DNA of 64,000 nucleotides, taken from Paenibacillus bouchesdurhonensis (lineage in GTDB: Bacteria; Bacillota; Bacilli; Paenibacillales; Paenibacillaceae). A program made the translations under genes and the position numbers. Under the pieces are notes generated by a model. It was not told the DNA's origin. It searched no databases and was given only the letters and a program-made list of their open reading frames with translations. Positions 53,380 through 63,397 of this stretch are shown here, piece by piece (within the stretch, counting starts at the first letter, position 1; every line of letters begins with the position of its first letter). Where the stretch lies: assembly GCF_900155685.1 (NCBI RefSeq), contig NZ_LT732548.1, forward strand, positions 4,392,330 to 4,456,329. The letters run 5' to 3'.

Positions 53380-53880
53380 TCACACGGAGCGCTCCTGCAG
53401 CTCTTTCCACACTTTCTTGTTGCTATACTCCTTATTTGTGCTAATGTCCAGACCGAACCAGTCTGGCGGAGTGAATCCTATTGCCTCCTCTTCGGATGCA
53501 AACTCAACCTCCAGCACCATTAAATCAATTTGGTCATACAGATCAATCTCAATGATTCGTCCATCCCAATCCGCAGTTACTCGATTCTTCGTTAGAGGTA
53601 CAGCCTGATGTATCCCTGTGACCTGTTCGTAGATCCCTTCTGAAATCTCATACTCTACTTCTTCCCGAAGCAATCCATGCCCCTTCTTAAAGGTATGTGT
53701 ATATGTAACCTCGCTCGTAGCCAAGTCCTTGATTTTACGCACACGCAGCTCCTGATCTCCAGCGAGCGCAAGGTAGGTCTGTTCGATTCGGTGCTCCGAT
53801 TGCAGTTGCAGTTGCCCTTTTTCGATTAAAGATTGGGGAATCTCCTGAAGTAAAAATTTACGTTCAATTTCTAATGACAT
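53380..53880 (-). CDS. CYTH-domain protein (triphosphate tunnel family)
   Basis: 166 residues. The N-terminal LEIERKFLL carries the ExExK signature of CYTH/thiamin-triphosphatase tunnel enzymes, and later acidic and basic strands (RVRKI, EEVEYEIS, IIEIDLYD, VLEVEF) line the tunnel. Substrates in the family include inorganic triphosphate and organic triphosphates. The start at 53880 is preferred because the ATG four codons upstream touches the AAGGAG site, but the spacing of 12 is long, so either is possible. Confidence 0.88.
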   Translation of the reverse strand: MSLEIERKFLLQEIPQSLIEKGQLQLQSEHRIEQTYLALAGDQELRVRKIKDLATSEVTYTHTFKKGHGLLREEVEYEISEGIYEQVTGIHQAVPLTKNRVTADWDGRIIEIDLYDQIDLMVLEVEFASEEEAIGFTPPDWFGLDISTNKEYSNKKVWKELQERSV

Positions 53881-53990
53881 TTGTGAATCCATCTCCTTCT
53901 CTATGATGACGTACCATACGTGTTCCCTTACAGATTTACAGCCTGCAGCGTACAGCTTCCCGCGATAGTCTACAGCCTACTGCGCACTGC

Positions 53991-54590
53991 TTATTTAAAC
54001 CATCCCTTCTCTTTAAAACGGGTAATCGCCTCAATTCGATTGCTTACTCCCAGCTTGTCTAGGATGACAGAAATATAATTGCGAACCGTTCCCGCAGTAA
54101 TAAATAGCTCGCTTGCAATTTCCTTTGTATTTTTCCCGTTTGCGACGAGCTGCAGCACTTCCTTCTCCCGTTCGGTCAAAGGGTTCTCTTCTCCATAAGC
54201 CTCGTCGACAAGCTCAGATGCATAAATTCTCCGGCCAGCCATAATACTCCGAATCGAGGTTGCCAGTTCCTCACTTGGACTGTCCTTCAGCAAATAGCCG
54301 CTGGCCCCGGCCTTGATCGCACGCTCAAAATAACCGGAGCGGGCAAAGGTCGTCAGGATCATCACTTTACAGCCGGAGCCCTTGAGCTCCTCCGCTGCAT
54401 CCAGACCGTTCTTCACGGGCATCTCAATATCCATAATACAAATATCTGGTTTATGCTGATGAACTAGGCGGATTGCATCTTCTCCATTACTCGCTTTACC
54501 GACCACCGTCATATCTTCCTCCAAATCCAGGATCGAAGCAAGTGCTCCGAGCAGCATACGCTGGTCTTCGGCAATAACTATACGAATCAT
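53991..54590 (-). CDS. desR: NarL/DesR-family response regulator
   Basis: 199 residues. Receiver domain with phospho-acceptor Asp54 (CIMDIEM), then a LuxR-type HTH (LTEREKEVLQLVANGKNTKE). It overlaps desK by 4 bases and follows des and desK, the same order as in B. subtilis. Phosphorylated DesR activates the desaturase promoter when membranes stiffen in the cold. Confidence 0.92.
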   Translation of the reverse strand: MIRIVIAEDQRMLLGALASILDLEEDMTVVGKASNGEDAIRLVHQHKPDICIMDIEMPVKNGLDAAEELKGSGCKVMILTTFARSGYFERAIKAGASGYLLKDSPSEELATSIRSIMAGRRIYASELVDEAYGEENPLTEREKEVLQLVANGKNTKEIASELFITAGTVRNYISVILDKLGVSNRIEAITRFKEKGWFK

Positions 54591-55726
54591 ATCGGGGCCT
54601 CCTCTACCGGTTGTTTTAATGAACTGGGCATTTTAATCGTAAGCAATGTCCCCTTGTTTGAAGCGATATCCATACTCCCGTTAACAAATTCTAGGCGTTC
54701 CTTCATTCCCCGTAGACCATTCCCTTTATAATAGACCGATTCTACTGGAACACCTACGCCATTGTCTTTTATTCTAACGATTAATTCACCGCGAGCGGGC
54801 TCCATTACAATCGAGCAAGCCGTGGCACTGCTATGCTTCACGATGTTCGTCACCGCTTCCTTCAAGCACATTCCAAGCACATTCTCATTCATAAGCGAAA
54901 TGTCCAGCTGATCACTGTCTCCCACCAAAGTAAACTCGATTTGAGCAGCCTTCAAAATTTGCTTAATCCGGAACATCTCATCTTGCAACCTGGTCCCTCT
55001 CATCTCGGTAACTAATTCGCGAACTTCTTTTAATGCCGTTCGGGCGGTCTGGCGCACATCATCTAGCTCCATCTGAGCGCGCGCAGGCTCTTCACGAATT
55101 AACCGCCCTGCAAGATCGCTCTTCAAACCGATTAAGGATAGCTTCTGACCAAGCGTATCGTGCAAATCCCGAGCAATCCGTTGGCGCTCCTCCAGCTTCA
55201 CTAGCTCCGAAATTCGCTTATTCGCATCCTCCAGCTGCCCCTGCAGATGATCACTCTTATTGCGGTTATACGTAGTAACTGGAAGTAGAATAACGCCGAT
55301 CAAGCTGACGAGAACGAATGGCAGCTGCGTAATGAACCACGGGGTTTTCGTCACGAATCCCCAGTTAATGGCCACGACCGTCGTTAGCAGATGTATCGTA
55401 TATAGCGTAATAAAACCAACCTTGTTTTTAATATTTCCAATAAAGAAGGCGAGAAACAAGGAGAAGTACACATAACCAAATAATAATGTCATCGTAATTG
55501 AAATGGCAATCTGTAAACTAGTCCAAAAGTACACCTGCCAGCCTCTAGATACAAATGACAGAACATAACAAGCGAAGAATGCAACGATCAACAAGCTTCC
55601 TAACACGATCTGATAAGGTGCAGAAGAGCGGAATATGAAGTAAAAGGGCAAAATGTAGAAAACTACCCAGATGTATGGACTCAAACCGGTATTCCTTTGA
55701 AAAATCTGGTACCATTTCTGCACCAT
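54587..55726 (-). CDS. desK: DesK-like thermosensor histidine kinase
   Basis: 379 residues. Five membrane segments (about 18-150) are followed by a coiled-coil linker, a HisKA_3 domain with His189 in RDLHDTLGQKL, and an HATPase_c domain (NIVKHSSA, then GNGLRGMKERL). In B. subtilis, DesK senses membrane thickness and phosphorylates DesR. ATG 55726 has AAGGGGG upstream; the frame continues upstream into the des gene without a start site. Confidence 0.92.
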   Translation of the reverse strand: MVQKWYQIFQRNTGLSPYIWVVFYILPFYFIFRSSAPYQIVLGSLLIVAFFACYVLSFVSRGWQVYFWTSLQIAISITMTLLFGYVYFSLFLAFFIGNIKNKVGFITLYTIHLLTTVVAINWGFVTKTPWFITQLPFVLVSLIGVILLPVTTYNRNKSDHLQGQLEDANKRISELVKLEERQRIARDLHDTLGQKLSLIGLKSDLAGRLIREEPARAQMELDDVRQTARTALKEVRELVTEMRGTRLQDEMFRIKQILKAAQIEFTLVGDSDQLDISLMNENVLGMCLKEAVTNIVKHSSATACSIVMEPARGELIVRIKDNGVGVPVESVYYKGNGLRGMKERLEFVNGSMDIASNKGTLLTIKMPSSLKQPVEEAPI

Positions 55727-55798
55727 TTCCCGCCCCCTTGTTAAAACTATTAGATTACTTTTTAATACCTCAATTATGCAGTTAGTATAAACAAACAA

Positions 55799-55828
55799 CA
55801 AGCCCATTACTATCAAAGTAAGGGCTTG
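55799..55828 (-). terminator. Terminator between des and desK
   Basis: CAAGCCC-TTAC pairs with GTAA-GGGCTTG, followed by TTGTTTGTTT on the minus strand. Partial read-through, or a second promoter, would then supply desK and desR. Confidence 0.7.
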
Positions 55829-55835
55829 ATCTCCT

Positions 55836-56888
55836 TTATTTCGCTTGAACGCTTGGCAACGAGCCAGGACTATGACCGACACTAGATTTGCGCTGAGTTT
55901 CCTTAAGCTCCTTAAAAGATATAAACGTCTTATTCTGCTCGTCCCACAGACGGAAACGCAGCGATCTAAGACTCGTTCTGATCGTAATCGTCGTTGCTTT
56001 CTGCAGCGGCGGCGTAGCGTCATGAGCCTTTTCCAAATTATAGTTCGGCACCTTCGGGCTCAAATGATGAACATGATGGAACCCGATGTTCCCGGTAATC
56101 CATTGCAATAGTTTAGGCAGCTTATAATAAGAGCTTCCTTCAACCGCTGCGTTCACATATTCCCATTCTTCATCATGCTCGAAGTAAGAGTGCTCGAACT
56201 GATGCTGAACATAGAACAACCATATGCCCAGCATACCCGATATGAAGAAAATCGGAAGCTGCACTAGTACGAAAGCCTGCCAGCCGATCGCCCATATCAA
56301 TAACGAATATAAAACGACTAGAGCCACGTTAGTCACGTAAGTGCTGATTTTTTCCTTTTTCCGCGCATCCTTGCGATTAAACCGATAAGCCACGAGAAAA
56401 ATATAAATCGGCCCGATAACGAGCATCATGAAGGGATTGCGATACATCCGATAGACGAACTTCGTCCAGGCCGAGGCGGCCGTATACTCCTCAATCGTAA
56501 GCAGCCACATGTCCCCAACACCGCGTTTATCAAGATTACTGCTCGTTGCGTGGTGGATCGAATGGGTATTTTTCCATTGCTGATAAGGACACAGCGTGAG
56601 AACGCCAGTTATCGTCCCTAGTATTTCGTTCGCCAGACGGCTCTTAAAAAAAGACTGGTGACAGCAATCATGAAATATAATGAAGGTTCTGACTAGAAAA
56701 CCACCGGCTATAATAGTGATCGGAAGGGTCAGCCAATAGGATACCGATAAGCTTAGATAGGCACAATACCAGAGCAGCACGAGGGGCAGCAAGGTATTGA
56801 CCAACTGACGGACACTTGATTTCGTATCAATCTCCTCGTAGGGTGCTACATTTTTCTTCAAATCTGACAGACGGCTGGACTTATTCAT
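55836..56888 (-). CDS. des: Membrane acyl-lipid fatty acid desaturase
   Basis: 350 residues. Three His boxes coordinate the di-iron centre: HDCCH, HSIHH and HHVHH, set between four membrane helices. It introduces a double bond into membrane phospholipid acyl chains (delta-5 in B. subtilis). It is followed by desK and desR. GGGGAGG precedes the ATG. Confidence 0.93.
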   Translation of the reverse strand: MNKSSRLSDLKKNVAPYEEIDTKSSVRQLVNTLLPLVLLWYCAYLSLSVSYWLTLPITIIAGGFLVRTFIIFHDCCHQSFFKSRLANEILGTITGVLTLCPYQQWKNTHSIHHATSSNLDKRGVGDMWLLTIEEYTAASAWTKFVYRMYRNPFMMLVIGPIYIFLVAYRFNRKDARKKEKISTYVTNVALVVLYSLLIWAIGWQAFVLVQLPIFFISGMLGIWLFYVQHQFEHSYFEHDEEWEYVNAAVEGSSYYKLPKLLQWITGNIGFHHVHHLSPKVPNYNLEKAHDATPPLQKATTITIRTSLRSLRFRLWDEQNKTFISFKELKETQRKSSVGHSPGSLPSVQAK

Positions 56889-56969
56889 CTACAATTTTCC
56901 TCCCCGGGCCTAACGCACCAATATTAAGCTGGAACGACTGGAACGTCGAATTCTTTGATGTATATTTCA

Positions 56970-56998
56970 ATTATAGAAAATCCGGCCTAGTTCAGACA
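56970..56998 (-). promoter_or_regulatory. Probable activator-dependent promoter of des
   Basis: TATAAT on the minus strand (56970-56975) has a poor -35 (TGTCTG at 17 bases), as expected of a DesR-activated promoter. An inferred role only. Confidence 0.4.
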
Positions 56999-57133
56999 GA
57001 TACATCCGTCAGCACTTGAATATGATAAATGTCATATACCATTCCAATTATTTCCGGTGATTCCCTTTTTAATTGGAAATACATACAGGGAATAACAAAT
57101 CGATAGCTAGAAAACGGAAAATACAAGACAACA

Positions 57134-57157
57134 AACGCTTGCCTTCCGGCAAGCGTT
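57134..57157 (-). terminator. Terminator after the aminotransferase gene
   Basis: AACGCTTGCC and GGCAAGCGTT pair across a 4-base loop; a T-containing tail (TGTTGTCTTGT) follows on the minus strand. Confidence 0.75.
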
Positions 57158-57170
57158 GCTGATAAGACTT

Positions 57171-58340
57171 TCATGAGGATTGCCTAAGAGGCAATCTCAG
57201 CAATTTTTCGATTCGCTGTATAGCTTCCTGCAGCTGCGGCAGCCCTGTAGCATATGAGCAGCGGATATAGCCTTCTCCTCCTGCACCGAACACATGACCG
57301 GGCACAGCGGCTACTCCCGCCTCTTTCAACAGGCGCAGCGCGAACTCCTCCGAACTGAGCCCCGTGTGGACAATCGACGGGAATACATAGAAGGCTCCCG
57401 CTGGTTCATGACATGGTAGACCTATGTGTCGCAAAGCGGAAACCAGCCATTGTCTGCGTTGATTGTAGGACTCGATCATCTGATGCATTTCGCTTATTCC
57501 GTTCCGAAGCGATGCGATCGCCGCCACTTGCCCCAGAACTGGCGCGCACATCGCCGTGTATTGATGGATTTTCAACATCGCTGCGATCAATTCGTTATTC
57601 CCGCACACATAGCCGACCCTCCAGCCCGTCATCGCAAAAGCCTTGGAGAAGCCGCTAATGACGAGCGTACGCTCCTTCATGCCCGGCAGCGAAGCAATGC
57701 TCGTATGCTGCTGTCCGTAGCTTAGCTCAGCATAGATCTCATCCGAGATAACGATAAGATCATGAGCGACAGCCAACTCGGCAATCGGCACCAAGTCCTC
57801 TCTTGTCATGACCGCCCCTGTCGGATTGTTAGGGTAATTCAAAATTAACACCTTAGAACGAGGGGTCAAATGATGCCTGAGTTTCCATGCCCGAAGCTTA
57901 AACTGCTCCTCCGCAGAGGTCTGCACCTCTACGGCCCTGCCCCCGTGCAGTTGTGCTAGAGGAGTATAGGCGATATAACTGGGCGTCGGAACAACGACTT
58001 CGTCCCCCGGCCTAAGAATCGTGCGCAGCGCCAGATCTACGGCTTCGCTGCTGCCAACGGTGACAAACATTTCAGTAGAAGGGCAATAGCTCACATGAAA
58101 TCTCGCGTGCAAATATTTTGCGATTTCCTCACGCAATTCCATGAGACCGGCATTCGGAGTATATCCCGTCGCCCCCTGATTCAATGCCGTAATACAAGCC
58201 TCAATCACAGGTCTTGGCGTTACGAAATCCGGTTCTCCCACGGCCAATGATACGACACCCTGATCGACAGCTCCTACAAAAGCCCTGATCCCGGATGGCG
58301 GTATTTCCCTTACCAATGGATTGACCCAATCCTTGCTCAT
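57171..58340 (-). CDS. Class I/II pyridoxal phosphate aminotransferase (PatA/AspB type)
   Basis: 389 residues of fold type I. The PLP Lys lies in SGFSKAFAMTGWRVGY, with the NYPNNPTG and PAGAFYVFP motifs of aspartate/aromatic aminotransferases. The amino acid substrate cannot be fixed. ATG 58340 has AAGGAGTGG upstream. It lies 84 bases after a MocR-type regulator in the same orientation and may be its target. Confidence 0.9.
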   Translation of the reverse strand: MSKDWVNPLVREIPPSGIRAFVGAVDQGVVSLAVGEPDFVTPRPVIEACITALNQGATGYTPNAGLMELREEIAKYLHARFHVSYCPSTEMFVTVGSSEAVDLALRTILRPGDEVVVPTPSYIAYTPLAQLHGGRAVEVQTSAEEQFKLRAWKLRHHLTPRSKVLILNYPNNPTGAVMTREDLVPIAELAVAHDLIVISDEIYAELSYGQQHTSIASLPGMKERTLVISGFSKAFAMTGWRVGYVCGNNELIAAMLKIHQYTAMCAPVLGQVAAIASLRNGISEMHQMIESYNQRRQWLVSALRHIGLPCHEPAGAFYVFPSIVHTGLSSEEFALRLLKEAGVAAVPGHVFGAGGEGYIRCSYATGLPQLQEAIQRIEKLLRLPLRQSS

Positions 58341-58424
58341 TTTAGCCACTCCTTGTCCACATTGTTGTACAATACTAGCTGCTCCGCCCATGACTTTTCA
58401 GGGTCGAGGTGTTATGGTGTCTTG

Positions 58425-59933
58425 TTATGGTGTAATAGTGTCTGTCTTTTCTTGGCTACAGTGTCTTATTATCTTACTTTCCTGCTGCGATAACAGCTCT
58501 TTTGCAGCCTCGCCAATGATCTTGATCCCAGCTTCGATATTATCATCACTCACGCGAGAGAAGCCCAGCCGCATCGTTTCCCCTCCCGTTTCATCCGTAT
58601 GAAAAATATCCCCGGGTGTAAAAATGACGCCTCGCTGCTTACACAACTGGAGCAGCCTTCTCGTGTCAAATCCTTCGGCAAAGGACACAAAAAGATGCAG
58701 CCCCCCGTCTCCAGTCAGCTGGCTATAAGGCAAATATGTCTCGCAGCACTGCCTCGTCCATTCGTATTTCCGTTTATATTCCGTCCTGGCTCTTCGCAAA
58801 TACTTATCCAGGTTTCCATTTAATAAATATTGATACAAAATAGATTGATCCAGCGTTGAGGTATGAATGCTGCGGGCTCGCTTCAAGCTTTCCAAGTAAT
58901 AGATCAGCTCTCGATCCGCCAGCACCCAGCCTACCCGGAGGCCCGGAAACAGCACCTTCGAGAAACTGCCCAGATAGATAACGCCGTTCCCTTGACCAGC
59001 CGTTGCAATGAGCGGGGACACATGAGAGCCCGAATAACGAAGCTCTTCGTTGAACCCATCCTCGATGACAGGAATCTGATAGCGGGTCATTAACTTCATG
59101 AGCTCCAGCCTTTTCTGCGGAGACATGACGATTCCCGTAGGGTTGTGATAGGAGGGAACAAAATACGCACAGTCGAAGGACTGGCACGACAGCATCTGTT
59201 CGAGCTGTTCCAAATTAATCCCGTCTCGCTCCATACCGATCCCGGTAATCTCATACCCGTGCAGACGTAAATTTTTGATTGCCGTATGATGGGTCGGATT
59301 CTCGCAAATGACGGCTCCGCTGCGCTTCGTCAGGGCGGACAGCACCAGATCCAACCCCTCTGTAAAGCCGTTCGTAATGAGTAAATCCTTGCCCGTCAAA
59401 TCCACGCCCTTCTGCTCCATATAATGTTTCAAAAAATCAATTAAAGGCTTATATCCCTTGGCATAGCCATAATTGAGCAATACTTCACCTTCCACGGCCA
59501 TCCGGTCGAGAAACGCTCTTTTCACATTACCTAAATCGAACAGCTTCTCATTCGGGGCAATGCTTGTAAACGAAATCGTCCCTCTCTCCGCACGTATGCC
59601 GTGCTTCATCAAATCCATTTCCTCGGCCAGCAGCGCTTGACTATTCATCCGTTCCTTCCAATTGAGCTCCAATAGAGGTGCAGCAACACTAGCTACCATT
59701 TGGGAAATATAACTGCCCTTTCCCTTCTGCGTGTATATCAGCCCCTCTTCCTCTAGACCGATATATGCCGAAATAATCGTGTTGCGGCTAACGTTCATGA
59801 GCTCGCTGAGCTCCCGGGTAGAAGGAAGCTTCTGATGAGGCTGGAGCACCCCTTTTAGCACCATTCGTTTTAAATACTCCTTCACCTGAACGTATACCGG
59901 ACGACCTTCTGTTATTTTAAAATCCTGATACAT
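58425..59933 (-). CDS. MocR-type regulator (GntR HTH fused to aminotransferase domain)
   Basis: 502 residues. Residues 1-~75 are a GntR winged HTH (VYVQVKEYLKRMVLKGVLQP, STRELSELMNVSRNTI), and ~110-490 an aminotransferase fold with the PLP Lys in SFSKVLFPGLRVGW. MocR proteins use PLP to sense an amine or vitamin B6. ATG 59933 has ATAGGAG upstream; the frame extends to 60146 without a start signal. The PatA-like gene downstream is a likely co-regulated partner. Confidence 0.9.
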   Translation of the reverse strand: MYQDFKITEGRPVYVQVKEYLKRMVLKGVLQPHQKLPSTRELSELMNVSRNTIISAYIGLEEEGLIYTQKGKGSYISQMVASVAAPLLELNWKERMNSQALLAEEMDLMKHGIRAERGTISFTSIAPNEKLFDLGNVKRAFLDRMAVEGEVLLNYGYAKGYKPLIDFLKHYMEQKGVDLTGKDLLITNGFTEGLDLVLSALTKRSGAVICENPTHHTAIKNLRLHGYEITGIGMERDGINLEQLEQMLSCQSFDCAYFVPSYHNPTGIVMSPQKRLELMKLMTRYQIPVIEDGFNEELRYSGSHVSPLIATAGQGNGVIYLGSFSKVLFPGLRVGWVLADRELIYYLESLKRARSIHTSTLDQSILYQYLLNGNLDKYLRRARTEYKRKYEWTRQCCETYLPYSQLTGDGGLHLFVSFAEGFDTRRLLQLCKQRGVIFTPGDIFHTDETGGETMRLGFSRVSDDNIEAGIKIIGEAAKELLSQQESKIIRHCSQEKTDTITP

Positions 59934-60117
59934 ATCTATCGCTCCTATCCCCATCATGGCATAGAACAAGTGCTTGCAAAAGAACCACAGCCCTGTATTG
60001 TTCCCCTGGTCGTGGTTCCTTTCCTTTAAAATGATGTTTAGTCCTTGTCTCTTCATTCCCAAATTGTACGGGCAAGCAATTGCTACGGTCAAACGCAGAC
60101 AACATTTAAACGAGCAA

Positions 60118-60141
60118 GGGAGCGGACTCAGTGTCCGCTCC
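60118..60141 (-). terminator. Terminator after the RlmA-type methyltransferase gene
   Basis: GGGAGCGGAC and GTCCGCTCCC form a 10-bp stem with a 4-base loop just past the stop codon at 60155; the downstream tail is only weakly T-rich. Confidence 0.7.
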
Positions 60142-60154
60142 CTCATAATTTTGA

Positions 60155-61045
60155 CTAGTTCAACTTCCTCTTACCTGTTAAAATATCAAAGTCGAAGGTG
60201 ACTGGCCTCCCCTTGCTCACCTTGACCATCTGCTGCACCTGCTCCCAGGACAGCTGCCATGCTAACGGGGTCATCTGCAGCAAATGCATGAAATGCTCCT
60301 GATCCAAGACCACCTCGTACTTCACCCGCTCCATGGCCACAAGCTTAAAATGACGACGAAACAACGCTATCGTCCTGTCATTGGAATATATCCTCCGGTC
60401 GGTTCCACGGTATAGTACCTGCCGTATTTCCTGCAAATACTCTTCGCCCGGTATGACTTTAAAGACCAAGCCCTCAGGTGCGAGCATTCGCTGAAACTCC
60501 GCGTAATTGGCCGGGGACAAAATATTCAGGATAAAATCGAAGGATCGGTCAGCAAATGGACATTTCGCCAGATCAGCAACTCCCCACATCACTTCGGGAT
60601 TTCTCTTGACAGCCATTTTAATTCCCTCTTTGGCAATATCTATCCCAGCCGCGACCAACGACAGCCGGTTCCCTGTCGCCCCTGCCAGCTTGCGCTCGAC
60701 TGCTGATAGATGAGAGCCCTCCCCACAGCCCGCATCCAACAGCTTAACCATATAGCGTTGTCCTGCTTCAGGGCTTCTCTGCGCCAGCGCCTGCAGCACC
60801 AGTGCACTCAGACGATCCGTAAGTCCTTGAAACACCCCAGCCTGACTGATATAACCCCGGGATTGGAATAAGCGCTTATCATATTTCTCCTTCGGAGCTT
60901 GCAGCAGGAAGTTAACATACCCCTGCTTCGCGACATCAAAACAATGACTGTTACTGCAAATCAGACTGCTTCCTTGTAGATTTAACGATTCAAAGCAAAC
61001 AGGGCAAATGACCATGCCTGCAGGGATGTTATAAAATTTTGACAT
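60155..61045 (-). CDS. RlmA-family 23S rRNA (guanine-N1) methyltransferase
   Basis: 296 residues. An N-terminal zinc ribbon (CPVC, then CSNSHCFD) and the conserved AKQGYVNFL segment are followed by a SAM-binding Rossmann domain (LLDAGCGEGSHLS). This is the RlmA(I)/(II) (RrmA/TlrB) arrangement, which methylates G745 or G748 in helix 35 of 23S rRNA; TlrB-type enzymes contribute to tylosin resistance. The target base cannot be decided here. ATG 61045 follows GAGGTG by 7 bases. Confidence 0.9.
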   Translation of the reverse strand: MSKFYNIPAGMVICPVCFESLNLQGSSLICSNSHCFDVAKQGYVNFLLQAPKEKYDKRLFQSRGYISQAGVFQGLTDRLSALVLQALAQRSPEAGQRYMVKLLDAGCGEGSHLSAVERKLAGATGNRLSLVAAGIDIAKEGIKMAVKRNPEVMWGVADLAKCPFADRSFDFILNILSPANYAEFQRMLAPEGLVFKVIPGEEYLQEIRQVLYRGTDRRIYSNDRTIALFRRHFKLVAMERVKYEVVLDQEHFMHLLQMTPLAWQLSWEQVQQMVKVSKGRPVTFDFDILTGKRKLN

Positions 61046-61240
61046 GCTATCGCACCTCATTCATTCGTATTGATTGAATAAAAAAGGCACAGTTAAATAA
61101 ACCCAGGCATCCTTATTCTTAAAAAACCGGGTTCATCCCTCTGTACCTCTCATTATCGCAACCGAATGAATTTAATAATCATCTGATAGCAGCCTCTTTT
61201 CTCCATTCTCATGCATAGCATGGACTACTTATACAAAATG

Positions 61241-61268
61241 AAAATAAGAGGAGCCTAATAAGCTCCTC
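61241..61268 (-). terminator. Terminator of htpG
   Basis: GAGGAGC and GCTCCTC pair across a 7-base loop, followed by TTATTTTCATTTT on the minus strand. The 356-base interval 61046-61401 holds nothing else that I can support. Confidence 0.8.
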
Positions 61269-61401
61269 TATCATTCTAACCTATACTTCATGCAGTTGTA
61301 AAAGCTGTGCTCTTCCTTCCTAAAATCTCTATCTCTCAGAATCCCAACATTTATTCGATTCTCTATAGCATAGGAACGGATATTGTAGCTATGCCGCTGT
61401 A

Positions 61402-63276
61402 TTAAACCATAATCTTGCAGATGCTATTCGTGAATTCCACCGGATCTTGAACAGGTAGTCCTTCGATCAGCAGCGCCTGATTGTACAGCAGATTCGTGTA
61501 CAGACTTAGCTTCTCTTTATCATTCTCATGCGCAGCCTTGAGCGATTGGAACACCTCGTGGTTCATGTTGATTTCCAGCACTTTATCGGCTTGGACGTCC
61601 TGACCGCTAGGCATTGATTTCAATATTTTCTCCATCTCGATCGACAGCTCGCCCTCACTCGACAAGCAGACCGGATGGGATTTAAGCCGCTTCGAAGCTT
61701 TGACGCTCTTCACCTTGCCGCCCAGAACGCCCTGCATCGCCTCGAACAGCTCCTTGTTGCTGCTCTCGTCCGCTTCCTTATCCTTTTCATCCGGCTCGAT
61801 GCCGAGGTCGCCGCTCGATACGGATTTGAACTCCTTTTCCTTATAGTTCAAGATCATCTTAATCGCGAATTCATCAATATCGTCGGTCAGATACAGGATT
61901 TCAAAGCCTTTATCGGCTACAAGCTCCGTCTGTGGCAGCTTCTCGATTCGTTCGATCGATTCGCCGGAAGCGTAGTAGATATATTTCTGATCCTCAGGCA
62001 TTCTTGAGACGTACTCATCCAGCGTAACCAGCTTCTTCTCCTTGGAGGAATAGAACATGAGCAGATCCTGCAGATCTTCCTTATGCGTGCCATAGTCGTT
62101 GTATACGCCATACTTCAACTGGCGGCCGAAGGAGTCGTAGAATTTCTCGTATTGCTCTCTTTCATCCTTCAGCATGCTTTGCAGCTGTCCCTTGATCTTG
62201 TTCTTGATGTTCCGGGCGATCAGCGTCAGCTGACGATCGTGCTGCAGCAGCTCTCTGGATATGTTGAGCGACAGATCCTCGGAATCGACCATCCCTTTGA
62301 CGAAACCAAAGTAATCCGGCAGCAGATCGCCGCATTTCTCCATGATCAGTACGCCGTTGGAGTAGAGCTCCAGTCCTTTCTCATATTCTTTCGTGTAGTA
62401 ATCAAAAGGTGTATTTTCCGGAATAAATAGGATTGCATTATAAACGACCGCGCCGTCCGCGCTAATATGAATATGCTTCAGCGGCTTGTCGAAGCCGTAG
62501 CGCTTCTCATGGTAGAAGTTCTCGTAGTCCTCCACCGTCAGCTCGCTTTTATTTTTACGCCAAATCGGCACCATGCTGTTGATCGTTTGCTCTTCCTTGT
62601 ATTCCTCGAACTCGTTCTCGGCGCCTTCTTTAGGACGCTGTCCGGTAACATCCATCTTGATCGGATAGCGGATGAAGTCGGAGTATTTCTTGATAATGGC
62701 TCTCAGACGGTACTCCTCCAGGAACTCATCGTACTGATCCTCTTCCGTGTTCTCTTTGATTTTCAGAATAATATCCGTACCTGGCGTCGTTTTCTCAAAC
62801 GGAACAATGGTATAACCATCTGCACCTTCCGACTCCCACTTGAAGGCTTGATCGCTTCCGAACGGCTTGCTGATGACGGTTACCACATCGGCTACCATGA
62901 ACGCCGAATAGAAGCCTACTCCGAATTGACCGATGATATTGTGCCCGTCCTTCGCTTCGTTCTCTTTCTTGAACGCCAAAGAACCGCTCTTTGCAATGAT
63001 CCCGAGGTTGTTCTCCAGGTCTTCCTCCGTCATACCGATCCCTGTGTCGGAAATCGTGAGCGTGCGGCTGTCCTTGTCCGCTGTTATCTTAATGAAGTAA
63101 TCCTCGCGGTTGAACACGAGATTGTCGTCGGTCAGCGCCTTGTAATATATTTTATCGATCGCATCGCTTGCATTGGAAATAAGCTCTCGAAGAAAAATCT
63201 CTCTTTGCGTATAAATGGAGTTGATCATCATTTCCAACAATCTTTTGGATTCCGCCTGAAACTCTTTCTTTGCCAT
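61402..63276 (-). CDS. htpG: Molecular chaperone HtpG (Hsp90)
   Basis: 624 residues, full length. GHKL ATPase domain (ELISNASDAIDK, DTGIGMT, GQFGVGFYSAF), middle domain with RELLQHDR, and a C-terminal dimerisation domain. It is an ATP-dependent folding factor. ATG 63276 has AAAGGAGA 10 bases upstream; the frame runs farther upstream across the CIRCE element but without a start site. A sigma-A promoter and a perfect CIRCE element precede it, so HrcA should repress it. Confidence 0.96.
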   Translation of the reverse strand: MAKKEFQAESKRLLEMMINSIYTQREIFLRELISNASDAIDKIYYKALTDDNLVFNREDYFIKITADKDSRTLTISDTGIGMTEEDLENNLGIIAKSGSLAFKKENEAKDGHNIIGQFGVGFYSAFMVADVVTVISKPFGSDQAFKWESEGADGYTIVPFEKTTPGTDIILKIKENTEEDQYDEFLEEYRLRAIIKKYSDFIRYPIKMDVTGQRPKEGAENEFEEYKEEQTINSMVPIWRKNKSELTVEDYENFYHEKRYGFDKPLKHIHISADGAVVYNAILFIPENTPFDYYTKEYEKGLELYSNGVLIMEKCGDLLPDYFGFVKGMVDSEDLSLNISRELLQHDRQLTLIARNIKNKIKGQLQSMLKDEREQYEKFYDSFGRQLKYGVYNDYGTHKEDLQDLLMFYSSKEKKLVTLDEYVSRMPEDQKYIYYASGESIERIEKLPQTELVADKGFEILYLTDDIDEFAIKMILNYKEKEFKSVSSGDLGIEPDEKDKEADESSNKELFEAMQGVLGGKVKSVKASKRLKSHPVCLSSEGELSIEMEKILKSMPSGQDVQADKVLEINMNHEVFQSLKAAHENDKEKLSLYTNLLYNQALLIEGLPVQDPVEFTNSICKIMV

Positions 63277-63397
63277 GAATAAATAATCTCCTTTCAAGGG
63301 TTCATTTTGAGGGGGCCTGGTTCCAAATAGAGGCATGCTCACGCCTAATTGTCCAGCTTCATTCACGATACAAGCGCTTACCAGGCTCTCCGCCCTG

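Noticed and set aside
54587..56023. 478-residue form of DesK
   Set aside because: The first 99 codons overlap the des gene and its terminator; the ATG at 55726 has the ribosome binding site and the family N-terminus.
62467..63282. 271-codon plus-strand frame opposite htpG
   Set aside because: Antisense shadow of Hsp90 with a composition expected from its codon use.
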